NCBI GenBank assembly: GCA_963969595.1
Contig: OZ018412.1
Coordinates: forward strand, 17,052,501 to 17,116,500
DNA from: Neckera pumila
Lineage: Eukaryota; Streptophyta; Bryopsida; Hypnales; Neckeraceae
DNA length: 64,000 nucleotides
Direction: 5' to 3'
Positions within the stretch are counted from its first letter, which is position 1. Each line of letters begins with the position of its first letter. The notes beneath the pieces are model-generated. The model made no database searches. It was not told the DNA's origin and worked only from the letters and a program-made list of their open reading frames with translations. Made by a program: the position numbers and the translations under genes. Of this stretch, positions 43,718 to 56,600 are shown piece by piece.

Positions 43718-46700
43718 TAAACACCCATATTATAGGTATTTATGATACATACACCTTTTATAGTGTGGGGTATCTATATTATAGGTATCTATATTGTAGG
43801 CTCAATATTCATAAGCTTGTAGTCTTGGGCTCACATACTAGCAGTGTTGGCATCTTATCTACCTACTATTGCAAAAGAAACCCTTTGAGGTCAATATAAT
43901 GGTTGAGATCTTGTCAGATTCTGAAAAAAATTCGACGGACTCTTGACTATAGTTTGGATCTCCATTTTTGATCGACCCAAACTATAGTCAAGAGTCCGTC
44001 GCCATGTATGCATTTAACTACCATGTTGGTAGTTTTTAGGGTGACAGACTTTGGATTGTACCTCCTAGTGTGAAAGGTTGAGAATCCAAACTTTTGGATT
44101 CTTTGGTGGAAACTGACAAACTCTCGACTTTCTTGTTGTAGTGTAAAGTGCCCCTTAGCACCATTTGTTGAAGAGTTAGAATATAATATTTATGTGGCTC
44201 TTCAATCTTGCTTTTGATTGTTTGAAGGTCAAGGGAAATGACATTTGAGAACAAAAAAGCTTGTAAAAACATCTCCACCAATTCCCTTAAGAAGAAATGT
44301 GCCAGACTTAGAATGGCGTATGTCAAGGAAAAAGGCCCTACTATGTTCCTACCGGCACCTCCAAAAAAACCTAGAATGAGTCAAAAACTCTCGCTCTCTG
44401 AGGCGCAGTGTTAATGAGCTTGGAATTTGTTACAGATCTAGCTAATAGGTCTATCATGAAATTTTCTTTTGATACTTGTTTATGAAAACATGCGTGCGAC
44501 TACAAAACCCGCTTTTCCTACCCGCCCAACTTCCATCTTAAGGTACCAATTAAATCGACCACCTACAAGCTTGGCGTGGCAAAAGTCAAAATTTTAGGAT
44601 CAAGTGTCTTACTCAAAATGTGGTGTAATCAACGTTGAAAAATGATCCACGTTGCAACTGGTGGGACCCTTAAAACCCTTTGCGCTTGCTATACCATTTG
44701 GCGAGTCACTGTAGCGTGTACTCATGGAGATGCTCTAAGAGCATTTCCACCAAGGAGCGTGAAAATGAACTGACACACCAAATAGTCCTAGCCAGGTGAT
44801 GAGTGAGAGAATGGCCCTTCCTAGTTACCAGGCTCCACTCCAATACATGCTGCAAAACAATAGATCCCGCTGCGTAACGCGCAAGAGTAAATGACAAATG
44901 ATAAGGTTTCAATGTGGCTAGAATTTTTTTGCTTGGGCATGATGTTGGACAATTCAGTCCTTGGCTGTTTATTTTTGTAGTGCTACAATGTTGCGTGCCT
45001 GGCTCCAACCTTGAGGTGCCATTGGAATGCGAGTTCTAATGTGGCGCAAGTCAACACAGCAACTTCAAGAGGAAGGGGGGGGGGGGGGGGGGGCAACATG
45101 GCCAATGTTCTAAAACAAAAATTAAAAGTCTACAATTGGTAGGACGGGACAAGCCAATGAAGTGCAACAAAGATTTTGTTGAGGCGAAATATGTTGCACC
45201 CCGGAAGAGATGTTCTAAGAACCAAGTGGTAGCTTTCACTTGTTTGGCTTTGTCACCTTCAGTTGGAAGGGCTAGCTTCTATTGTCTTGACATGCAAAAT
45301 TGACCTTAGTAGTTTTTTAACTAGAGCACAATGTGATGTATAGTATGTTGTTCATCATAATTTTCAATTGTTGTATTAACCCTTCTAAGAAGTCCCTAAT
45401 ACTCTTGTTCTACTTTTTTGGTGGAGATTTTGATGCAAATGTGTCCAAGCATTAAGAATATATTATATATCAATCTATGCATGTTATAAATTTTTTTTAT
45501 TAATTGTAAAGGAGCTTCAAATTGCCATTTGCATTTTAATCATAGACATTGAAATACATTTCATTCACTTTATCTTTGAATAACATTAGAGTTTTTTTAA
45601 GTAGATCATAGACTAATATTGTTGAATTATAAACCATTAAATTTTGAAAGGACATCAAACAAGTATTGAAGCATGGCCTAATCATTCTCTGGCCATGCTC
45701 TCATAGGTTTTAAATATATTGTTTTTTTTATATGCCAGTTGTAGTGAGCAATGTAGGTTTGAAGGAATCTCACAAAAAATCTCATAAGAATGTTAAAAAA
45801 AATCACTTTATTAGCATTTGCTAAATTTATCTTCAACAAAAGGTAGAGAATAAGCTCAATTTAGGCCATGATAAGTAATGATCCCAATGAAAGGCGGTTA
45901 TTTATCCTTTGCCGTACATCTTGAACTAAAGTTCAATACCTTTCTATTACCATATGTTTTTACATGTGGCCCAAATCATCAATTATTAATTTTAAATGAA
46001 TCATTCCGTTACTATAGAGTGATGCATTACATATCTAGTATGTACTTTGTGTATTTAAATGTGGCAAAAACTCATGTACATGTAGCTTTTTCAAATACAA
46101 ATTTAGTGTGCACAGCAATTCTTCAACCAATTTTGTCATATACATATAAATTTAGATTTTCATTTCATTCAAGGTTTAAAATTTTATAATATTCAAAATT
46201 TGGATGATATATACAACTTAAATTAAATTCACAACCAAGTGATTTCTTTTGCGTCAGAAAACCTTGAATTTATAGGCAATTTTTTAATTTTATAATAAAG
46301 ACAACACAACATACATCTATAAGAAATCATCAACATATATATTGACCAATTTCACCAAGTTGCTTAATTATGCAAAATACTGTTAGTCTATTGTATTGAT
46401 TTTGGTTTAAAGGTCTAAAGGGGAGAACAATGCAAGTAGATATGATTCAACTTGTTTGAGAAGGATTTGCCATTATTGCGCCGTACTTGAAGTCCCATTA
46501 TTGTATTCCATCAGAGAATTAGAAAACCCCCTAAATGCCCAAGTTTTTTTTTGAACTTTTGGAGTCTGCTCAAAACTAAACAAAAAGCTCCAATTTTAAT
46601 AAGTTCAATCAATTTTTTTTAAATGATCACCAAATAAATTCAAACTAGATGTGCTATGGATCACATAGGAAAATGAAATACAACAATATCACTTGTGGAT

Positions 46701-47150
46701 TGAAAGATTATAACATTTGATAATGAAGGTGTTAAAACCATGAAATTGATTTGAAGTTTTTCAATCTTCTTTTTACCTGTCAAATTTAAAACTAAGGTCT
46801 TGGAAAAATATGAGGTTAAAGGACATAACATGCATAACCATAATTCATTTATGCTTTCTCAAAATCTACTCTACAATTTTTTTAAATGAATTCGCAATGT
46901 GATTTCTCCCGCAAGATCTAATATATTTGAGACTCATCTTTAGCCTCTAATTTTAAAAATTCAATGCTTACAGCGGACACTTCTTGTACAAAAATCTTTA
47001 ATAGAAAGATTATAAATGATTTTTTCAAACATCAAATTTTTTATACTTGAAATAAACTTTAAAGGATCAAGTACAAAAGAAAATATCTAATAAAGTACTC
47101 TGGTAAGATTTTATTTATCTTCAACGTTTAGTGGATGCCAAAATATAGTG
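43718..47150. other. Intergenic DNA, transposon debris
   Basis: No gene was recognised. The block includes the perfect hairpin at 43,933-44,001, a G homopolymer of about 20 bases at 45,075-45,093, and abutting element ends near 44,730 (GAGATGCTCTAAGAGCAT). About 46,650-46,900 shares text with 5,120-5,215 plus 5,990-6,100. A 103-codon frame at 45,878 has no recognisable domain. Confidence 0.45.
43933..44001. repeat. Perfect 25-bp stem hairpin
   Basis: The arm 43,933-43,957 begins CGACGGACTCTTGACTATAG and ends TTTGG; its exact complement is at 43,977-44,001. The loop is 19 bases. It may be a small MITE core or a small-RNA precursor; nothing distinguishes these by eye. Confidence 0.75.
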
Positions 47151-47174
47151 CTACTTGGGCATCAATACCTTAAA

Positions 47175-47247
47175 TGAGTTTGTTTGTTTGTTTGTTTGTT
47201 TGTTTGTTTGTTTGTTTGTTTGTTTGTTTGTTTTGTTTTGTTTTGTT
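47175..47247. repeat. (TTTG)n microsatellite
   Basis: About fourteen TTTG units are followed by TTTTG units. The apparent Cys-Leu-Phe-Val-rich or Lys-Gln-Thr-Asn-rich ORFs on the two strands are repeat products. Confidence 0.9.
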
Positions 47248-47249
47248 TG

Positions 47250-47860
47250 TAGCATGGACAACTTCCTGACCGTGTGTCCCGCGGCCGCGTGCTTGGTACC
47301 GTCAGAAAGCTCTCGCCGAGGAGGGGTGCACCGGCTTGGTTTCGTGGTGTTTGGAGCGGTGGTGCAAAAGTTATTGAATTTCAAAGTATTTATTGATTAA
47401 AAAATTAGAAAATTACTTTTACTTTGATTTTGGTGGCGTTCTTGGTACTAGGAGTGGAACCGGGAGTAGAACTGGGAGTAGAATCGGAAGTAGAACCAGG
47501 AGTGGAACCGGGAGTAGAACTGGGAGTAGAATCGGAAGTAGAACCAGGAGTGGAACCGGGAGTAGATGAAAATTGGACCAACGGCACAAGGTCACACTAG
47601 TCCATACTTTAAATTAGGTAATTTGTTTGTTTAATTTGTTTAATTTTCTTACATTGAAGTCTCTTGGAAGGTGTGTCCCCCGGTTGCATTCTTGGTACCC
47701 TCGAAAAGTCCTTCACGAGAAGGGGTCCAAGGGCTTTGTTTTGTGGCGTTCAAACCTACAGTGTGAAAGTTATTGAATTTCAAAGTGTTTATGAATTAAA
47801 AAATTAGAAAATTACTTTTACTTTTATTTTATTATTCTGTGGCAACGGCACAGGGCACAC
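47250..47860. repeat. Duplicated ~165-bp segment flanking a 48-bp minisatellite
   Basis: 47,250-47,420 and about 47,660-47,840 are diverged direct copies (shared GTGTGTCCC, CTTGGTACC, AAAGTTATTGAATTTCAAAG, AAAATTAGAAAATTACTTTT). Between them, 47,450-47,566 holds 2.4 identical 48-bp units starting AGGAGTGGAACCGGGAGTAG. The minus strand could encode Ser-Thr-Pro-Gly repeats, but no ATG precedes them. Confidence 0.75.
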
Positions 47861-48260
47861 TAGTTTGAAGTGATATTACACTAGTTTGAAGTGATATTAG
47901 AGAAGATGATTCTTGTTGTTAACGCTACATTTTGCGCATGGTTCCGCTAAGTCGGGGTCGACGGTTCAGTTCATTGACATTAGGGTTTCTCGTTACCAAT
48001 GTACTGTCGAAATTTTTGGTGATTTCTGGCAATTTCGTTTTCGTTTTCGTGTATTACGCATTAGACGCGTGTGCGAATGCTTAGGGTTCTCTATGCGATA
48101 GATTCTTGCAGCTAAAACGATGTGGAAAAGGTACAGCTAGAAGGCAGGAACAATGATTTCTCTACACAGAGGCGAACTTCACGAGCTTTTTGGTCTAGAA
48201 TAGTGTTGATTATGGTGCCGATCGGCTGATTAATTACCTGTAAGCTTTTGCATTGGCTCA

Positions 48261-51200
48261 ATGGAGTCTGCCGCGACGCCTGGGTTGGCATGGAAGTGGA
48301 TTCTGGAGAAGCTTGCGGAACTTCCGGATTTCGGAGTGAAGTTTTTCAACGGTTCGTGTTTCTAGGGCTTTATGGAAATGATGTTGTCGCATTACCGGAG
48401 CTGATGCTGAATTTCCTCTGCGCATCGCCGTTTTGGGTTCAGTTTTGCATGAGGATTCGCGATCAGTATTGTTACGGTATTGTTACGGATTTGTTTCAAG
48501 GGTTTAGGTTTGTTTGTGTTGAATCGGAGCAGGACGATTATGTTGTCGTTCTTAAATGACGTTGCTATATTATCCGTCCGGTTTGGTTGTGGACTTGTGG
48601 ACGGGTTTTTTCAATCCGTGTTCTTCGCTGTTACGATTTCTTGCTAATTATTGTGAAGTGTTGTGAATGCATTGCAGACGAGTCCACCAGGCATGTTACA
48701 GACATAGAGGAGCCGCATTGTCGGCCTCTTATAGAACGAGTGGCGTTGCGGAACTTGGAGGATATGGTTGTGACGAATCAAATTGACGCCGATGCTATTC
48801 CGCTTCTGAAGGAGCTCACTGGACAAGGCTTAGGTCCGGGAACTGCAAATGGTTCTTCCCTCAAGCAACGGTTCAACAAAGAGCTCGTTCTTCGTATTCA
48901 AACAGAGGTGAACTACGCTCTCATTTTCTCCTCGTTAGCATGTGTGTCGATGGGGTGACAGGTCGGGGGGTAAGGTAGAAGGTGCTAATCCCGGCTCCTA
49001 TACTGATCCTTGTTACCAGCAGCAACTCATTTACTAGTACTTGGTTGGACTTAGTTGTTGGCTATGTCTCTTATGGCCAATGGTCACTCATCTTTGAATG
49101 GAACAAGGTTTTCTATTGTCACTTATAGTGATCTAGAACCTCCCACTCAAAATTGCATAAGAGTTTCGTACATAGGGTTAAGAATTTGACCGCAATAGAT
49201 GGGCTCCTGTATACAAAGTGACCATTTCATAGTTCTATACTGATGCCCGAAAATCGTACTCTTAAATATGTTAAAATGCTGAAACTGATGCAAATAGTAT
49301 TCTCTACTTCACATATTGAAGATGGGTTCTACTTCTAGACGAGCTGAATGTTCTTACAGGTTGTGGTTTTGTGTGGCATGTCGACGGGCATTTACAGAGG
49401 GAGTGTCGCAGCTATTCAATAACTATCTTTCTATCTATATATGTGAAGCTCACTTGATATCTATGCTTATCCTAGTTATCAGATTAACAACTACCAAATT
49501 ACCGCGGTGGATATGTGAAAAATTTCCAGGTTGTTATCTCTGTCTTGAGGAAAGATGTGGATGAGGGAGAGATTGATTGGGCATTTTATGAAGCGGAACT
49601 GGAGCGAGTTTTTGGAGATGCAGAGGAAGACAATCGCCTGCTGGATCGTAAGAGGGAACTCTGTGCACTTCTCAAGGTTAGTAATTTTTAATAAGTATTA
49701 TACTTGGTATGTTATCGTCTGGATAGGCTCGATAATTCTTTCTTCAGCAATTTTCATAGAGCGTTACGTGACCTAACCCTTCGTCTTGGATATCAGCCGA
49801 AGAACCAAAAGAAGGCCATTGTTGCATCTTATTTTGAAAAGTATGCACTCAAAAAGTTGAGGGATGACTTGTACTCATTTATCGAAGAGAAAAGAGAGTC
49901 ATTCCCGACCATGTTCTTAAATCAGGTAATAATATCGTGCTGTTCATTACACTTCTCCCTCAGCATATGTTGACGTGGTGCAGTCCTATGATTATCTCTT
50001 GTACTCCTGTACTCTGGTCTCTGTCTGTCTTCCTCCCATACGGGGATTTTTCCTCTCTTCTGGAAGGCTTGTATACTGAGATTTTCTAGTTTTTGTGCTT
50101 CTCAGTAAGATTGGGCCTTTCATCGGTGGTCTTAATAGGAATACTGAGTAATTGTTTGCACGTTCCCAGTTGTCGCGTGACTTTCGTGATGCCAATGGGA
50201 AGCCATTCGCTGAGGACGTGGAGGAATCTACAAATGTAGAAGCAAATGGGAAGCAAGACCATGTAGGGCAGACGCCCAATGTAAATGAAACAGAAGATCA
50301 GCATATTGTTCTGGAAACTGTAGTAATATCTGGTAGGAAAAGGTTGAGACGGAAGCCTTTACCTACACAGGATGATATTCGCGATGACGAATCGGACGAA
50401 GCTGAAGAGGGCAGTACTGGGATGAAGAAACCACGAAACGTTTCTTTAACGTCTATCGTTAAGCCTTTGTTGCACCAGGGTGTTTTGGAACTAGCCGTAC
50501 CAGCATCTGGTCGTCGGAGCGGCTGTTTCTCTATGAAGCAGGGCGTTCAATCGCCAAAGCAGCTCTCGTTATTGAATAGAGTCGAAGAGCCTTCGTCTGG
50601 TCTCGGGAATTTGGTGATGAGAAGCTGCAGTCCAGTAGCACATGAGAGTATCAGCATGGAAGTGGCAAAAGTTTCTCCAAGGGAGCCAAGCCGTTCAAAT
50701 AAATATGTCGCTATCTCAGATGTTGATTCGGATGCCGAGACGCAGGTGTTTACTTCGGTACCTCTCTTTTTGGCAGATTGAACTGGCTCTGTCTTATTTA
50801 AGAATAGTTCTACGTGTGATAAGTGATAGTTCAAATAGTGTCCTGCCTACCAATAATGTGACAGTGTTCCACGTGTATCCCAATCTTATCCCAAGCATGC
50901 ATGTTGCCGAGATTGTCACTCGATTTCCAAGGACATTCCATTTTGGATGCAAAAGTTAAAATGATGAAGAGATGAAGATAACATTAAATAGTGTCCTGGC
51001 ATCAATTTTTGTTGTTGCTTTCAGTGTCTGGACTTTTGAGGTCTGATTCTCTATGTGTCCACACTTGCAGGTAGTGAAGACGTTGAGCACTGATGACGAA
51101 GATAGCATCACTGTGGAAGGCGATGGTGATGAGCACAATAAGAAAGGGGCTCAATCTTTACCTGAGGTGCTTTATTAATAATTTGTTAGTTATAGAATGC

Positions 51201-53654
51201 ACATTTTTCAAAACGATTTAGTTACTCTAATTCTCTCAATGTGTCTTTTCCTTCTCTTTCACTGGACTTTTTACTGTGCTTTTGTAAATGATCATATGAT
51301 TCTGATTTTCTGGTGTTTGGACCTGACTTTTGTATTTCTATAGAACGGATCCGGTCTGGGACATCCTCAAACTATTGTAGAAGCCGAGGATGTGAGGGAG
51401 GAGACCTCCATTGTATTTATTGAAAAGAAGATACTGGTGGACAGAAAAGAAGCATCCACCTCACCAGAAGTTAAAGTATCTCAACATGAGGGTCATGAGA
51501 AGTCCGTAACAAAGGACTTCATACATTTGGATTCCCAAGATACAGATGAGATAGACTTTCTCGAAGTTGGTATTGATGGTCATGAAGATGCCTGCCACAT
51601 ATGTAGAGACGGCGGGAAACTAGTTTGCTGTGATGGATGCCCCATATCTATGCACCTCAACTGCATCAGGGGACTTGGTGTAAGGTTGTCCAGTCCCAAG
51701 CAGGAATGGTATTGTCCTGTTTGCTTGTCTTTGAGAGCAGCACGGGAAGCAGCAGAGGCTGAAAAGGTGAGTGCTTAACTGTTAGGCACATGTTACAATA
51801 ATATTGGTGGGGATATTTCCTTTTTTATTGTATCAGATTTGCCTGCCTTTCTTGCACTTCATGTTATGCAATCGATGATTTTTTCTTTCAACATGTTTCT
51901 TTGAGATTCAGCGAGCATGGAATTAGACTGTGAATCCTATGAGTGCTGCCCAGACCGTTTCTTTGCGGTGTGTAGTAGAAGATTTATCAATTGAATCTCT
52001 CTCTACAGGCAGCAGTTATGGCGAAGGAGAAGCTAAAGGCTTTCAAAATGAAGAGCAAGAAGAGAGATCGTTTCGCTGAGGGCGAGAATAGTTCTCCAGA
52101 GAAGGCAGGCAAACAATCAAGGGTAAGAATCAGTTCGCTGGAGTCTGGAGAGAGCGATAGAGCTTTGAAGCCAAAGCAAAAAAGTGATGATGAGCCAAAG
52201 CAAGGACAACGAAATTCAGATCCGTCTGTAGAATCTCTCGGTCCCACTGTTTTGAAAAAAGGGTTCCATCATTTGAGGCAGAAGAACTCTGACCGTTCGT
52301 CACCTGCTGATAAACCTCAAGCAAATCGACTAGTTACCTTAGAAAAAGGTGTAGACGGTAACAATGTTGGAAGAGCACTACCAGTAAATGAGCAACTGGT
52401 GCTTACAAGTCCCAACTCGTTGGTGAAGAGTGGACCTGGGAGTATTCGTGATGTATCTGCAAAACCTCATAAAACGCAACTTTCCCATGACCAAGAAGTT
52501 TCAAGGAGGGATCGGTTTGCAGCAAGTACAAGTAAACAGGTCAAAAGAGAGAGAGAGCGATTTGCACGGTTCAAAAAGAAGAAAGGAACTGGAGTTGACA
52601 GTGACGAAGAAAGTGGCGAACAGGCCCGAGCTGGGGTTTCGGAACCTGCAAGTGGAGCTAACGGCCGTAGAGAGACGGAAGGTGATAAAGATGATGAAGA
52701 GCTGGATGAACCTAGTGAGGACGGAATCCAGGGTGCTTTGTTTAGGTGAGGACACTTGGATTCCCTCACTGCAAAAGTTGTTTCTCTTCATCGATGTTTG
52801 CAGCTTGGTCATATTGTCCTTGATTTTGCATGCGTAGTGTTACCTAAACTTGACAGACCCTGACTAGTTGGAAGCTTTTTTTTGCAGTGGTCGCCAGAGA
52901 ATACCTGGTTTTCGCAGGAAGCCCTTGCCATGGACTAGGCAGGAGGAATTTGCCCTTAAGGTATGCCGCCACTTTTTTTTCCCAATGCTCACTCCGTACT
53001 TATGTACAGTTCACTGTAGATCCGAGTCAGATCTGAATTGCCAGTTATCGTAGGCAAGTATCATCTGCATTAGACAATCTCCATTGGATGAAAGTCTAGA
53101 CGCAGCTCAAGTTTCATTTGAAGCTGTAACACCTTGAACAGGGAAGAGTGTTCCTGAATATTGAAAGAATGTGGTGTAATCTTGAGGCTCTGGCAACCTT
53201 TCTCATATGAAGTTCTCTAGCTCTGAAGTGGTTTGCAAGTTGTCCGATCTACATGCACGAAGTTTGAAGGACTTTGATGGCCCTTCTTAGGTTTGATACC
53301 TGTCTAGTATGATACCTGTCTAGTATTTGATCATTGAATCCAGTATTAGGTGACGTAAAGGTCATTCTGTTGAGGGGTAATCTGGGTTTAAGTACATCAG
53401 CCACTGGCGGGACCATCTGTATATCCATTGTGCTGTTTGCTAGGAGACTATGCGCTCACTTCTCCATTTTGAGAGGGTAAACTGACAGTGGAGTTGGGAT
53501 TTTGTAGGAGGGTGTAAAACGATATTCACACAATGGATCATGGGGGTTTCAGTGGAAACGCATTCTGCAGTTTGGGCAGGGTAAATTTGATCCCAGTCGC
53601 ACCGATGTGGACCTGAAGGACAAATGGCGAAATTTGGTCAAGGGTGTTTCATAG
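48261..53654 (+). CDS. PHD-finger and telobox Myb/SANT protein, 10 exons
   Basis: Exons: 48261-48351, 48678-48907, 49530-49647 (or -49680), 49762-49925, 50170-50745, 51071-51166, 51344-51766, 52009-52745, 52888-52960, 53508-53654. The product is about 884 residues (895 with the alternative exon 3 donor). The N-terminus is helical ([17 protein letters not shown]). Exon 5 contains a basic patch, [10 protein letters not shown], a likely nuclear signal. Exon 7 carries a complete C4HC3 PHD finger ([28 protein letters not shown]) at about residues 509-553. Exon 8 is Lys/Ser-rich. Exons 9-10 encode a Myb-like domain from [18 protein letters not shown] through [11 protein letters not shown] to [22 protein letters not shown] is the plant telobox motif of telomere-repeat-binding Mybs. 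The likely role is chromatin reading and DNA binding in the nucleus, possibly at telobox-type sites. The start ATG was chosen because its exon joins exon 2 in phase. Confidence 0.85.
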
Positions 53655-56600
53655 CGGTAAATTCTGTGGCTTTACCATGTCAGATAATTTGTTATGTGCT
53701 GCACTTATGTATGCAGGATGATTCTACTGTCAGTACAATGTAAAATTAAAGCAGGGATTGAATGCTCAGAAGTAGGCAGCTGTAGGTGGATGTTGTAATT
53801 AGGTTTTGATTCCACGATTTCAATGGGTGTACAACAGATTTTTTTGTAAAGTAGTCGATCGACAATTTTTGTGCATTTGAAATTTTTCTATACCTTGGGT
53901 CATTGCTATGATCTACTGCGGCAACCGCTGATGCAGTGCGCACAGGCTTACCTCAAAGTTTGAGATCACTGTTCCAGCTCTCAGAATATTAGCTTTGATT
54001 TTTTTGTGGGCGCGACTTAATCAGTTTGTCCATGTACTGAACCCTGAAACGCTCTAGGATTTTAGGATGGAGAAAAATATTTTTCATCCATTCTGCTGTT
54101 CTTTTTTTAAGGAGTTTGACCTCTTTTTCATGGATTGGTGTGGGATTTTCACTCCTTGTGACCGTGTAACATATTTTGGCAACTTTTGCTTCTTTCACTT
54201 TACCTGTCACGGACATTTATCCTTCACGGACATTTATCCTTCAGACATTTATCCTTCATCAACTTGGATAACTTTTCTCTACCTTTATTGGACTTTGTAG
54301 AAATCAAATCTTCTTTCAATGATAGGTATATCTACCTAGTATTGTAGGGGATTCTTGTAATATTTGTGTGGCTATTGAAACTTTCAAGTGATTTTTCTAA
54401 ACTAGATACTCTGTATGTAACTTGTTGGAGCCTCTTTGTAATCCCTATGATTTCTTAATCCCTAAATGATGGACCTATGACCATTGATTTCAAACCTCAC
54501 TGTCCATCACTCAATTTGCTACCATTTTGCAACTAATTTGTATGAAAAATTTTATTTTTTATTTTTATTTTTCAGAGATGAAAGTACGTGTCTTCTTTAC
54601 TTCAGAAAACATTTAGATTTTTTGGTGGAAAATTGATTTTTTTTAAGAGTTTTTTAAGAAAAAGTGAAGAAAAATCATATTAAATAGAAAAATATTTTAA
54701 AAAATCACCATAAGTGTATATCACAATGACAAACATCATGGTATAAACCCAATTTCCGTATCATTCTATAATTAGAAATAATAGACATTGAAAATACACC
54801 CAATGTTCAAATTGCAATAAAATATGCAATATTAGGAATTTTTTCAAAATTCAAATTGGAGGTGAAACTAAAGTAGATGACCTTCATTTTGTTAGTTTGA
54901 CTCAAACTCAAAAAATATCATTTTTGTGGAGAAATTTTAAATTTAAAGCAAAGAGCAACAACTTTCTAAAATACTCTAAAATAGCATATTTTGTGATCCC
55001 TTTTTTTTATAGCTTCTCATTTCCATGAATACAAAAATTGGAAAGAGTACAAACTCAATTGGATACTCTTCATAACCCAATGTGAAAGGTCAGCGAAGAA
55101 AAGGAGGATGAAAAAATGCTTTTGAACTTTCTTAGTTCAACAGTATTGTCATCGGAACGCCACGGAATGGCGTCCATGGCGTTCCAGGGTTAAGTTAGTG
55201 CCTCCTAGTGCGGCTCTTAATTTCTTTTGAAGAAATTTCAAGATGTGGTGGTAGTATATATTGAAGGTAAGATGGTATAGACCTCAATCTTGCCAACACA
55301 AATCTCGGATATTCTTGTACTTTGTTTTTCAATTTGTGAAGTCTAAAGTAGAGCCACCCATTTCCAACCAGTGACCCATTCTTCACCTATAGATGCACGT
55401 ATTTTTGACCAAGCTTACAGTGAGTGTTTTTTTCTTTTTCAAGGTTGGAACTAATAAATACATGACACATGTCCCAAGTTGTGAGGAAGAAAGTAGAAAA
55501 AAATGATTAGGAAAAAATTTATTGAATGATCAAAATTAGAAGAGTCTAGAGGTTGGCCATGGGTCTAGAGTACTTTTTGCCTCCCAAAATTCATAGTAAT
55601 TTCAGTTCAAGCAATAAAATTTCCAAATTTTTTGCAATCCTTGTCATTTCTATCAATGTACCTCTGAAAGATATTTGTTTTGCCTTCACTACTCCAAATC
55701 ATGTTGGAATTCCTTATTCGGTTGGTTATGGGTGGCTCTACCTTATATCATCTTTATACCTTTCACTTTTGTTTCTTCTACTCCAATCCCTCTTGTTTAA
55801 CCCTAAAAGGACATGCCCTTTATAACCAAGGTAGTCTCTAAGGTATTCTAATTATTGCACCAACAAGTGCATTCTTTATTTCTACAAGTAATAATGAAGT
55901 CATCTAGGTTTGCAATGTCCTTATAGGGTTAATATATTGTAAATTGGCAAGATCCATAATATACATTCTTTATTTCTAGGTAATAGTGAAGTCATCTAAG
56001 TTTGTAGTGTCTTTAAAGGCCGTTAATATATTGTAAATTGGCAATATCCATTATATTTAATCAAAGTCTTCTCTAGAATATAATAGACGTCTAGAATCTT
56101 CTCCAAAATTTGTGATTTGAGAAAAATCACAATAAAGAACATTGGAAGAATAATTTGGAATTGATATACAAATAAAAGTTGTAAATTTTGAATTGTAGAT
56201 TCCATTTGTATGGTTAGATTTACCAACAGTATCACCAATACTTTTTTTTTAGATTGAAAAGCAAAGTTCAAAATTCCTTCTAAATTTGATTACAAGCAAA
56301 AAATTATCATCTTTTGAGTAAGATTTGTTGGAATGGATTTGAAACGAGGTTCTCTTCACATGGTGATTTTTTGAACTTTTTGTGTTCTTAAGATCTATGA
56401 CCTCATTTCAGCAAATCCAATTCTGAATTAGAGATAATGCAATTTGGCTTAGTCAACCAGATCTTCCATAAATTGTTCACTTGCAACTTCTAGAGAAAAA
56501 TAGGGAAAGCAAGACAACAATTGGCTTTGGCAATAAATAACAATTCTTTTATTGATCCATTCAATGACTATAAAAGGTCCATTTAAAGACCACGTCATGT

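Noticed and set aside
47155..47400. ORFs reading Cys-Leu-Phe-Val repeats and Lys-Gln-Thr-Asn repeats
   Set aside because: They are translations of the TTTG microsatellite.
47405..47587. Ser-Thr-Pro-Gly repeat protein on the minus strand
   Set aside because: It has no ATG (the opening codon is GTG) and consists of the 48-bp minisatellite; no exon partner was seen.
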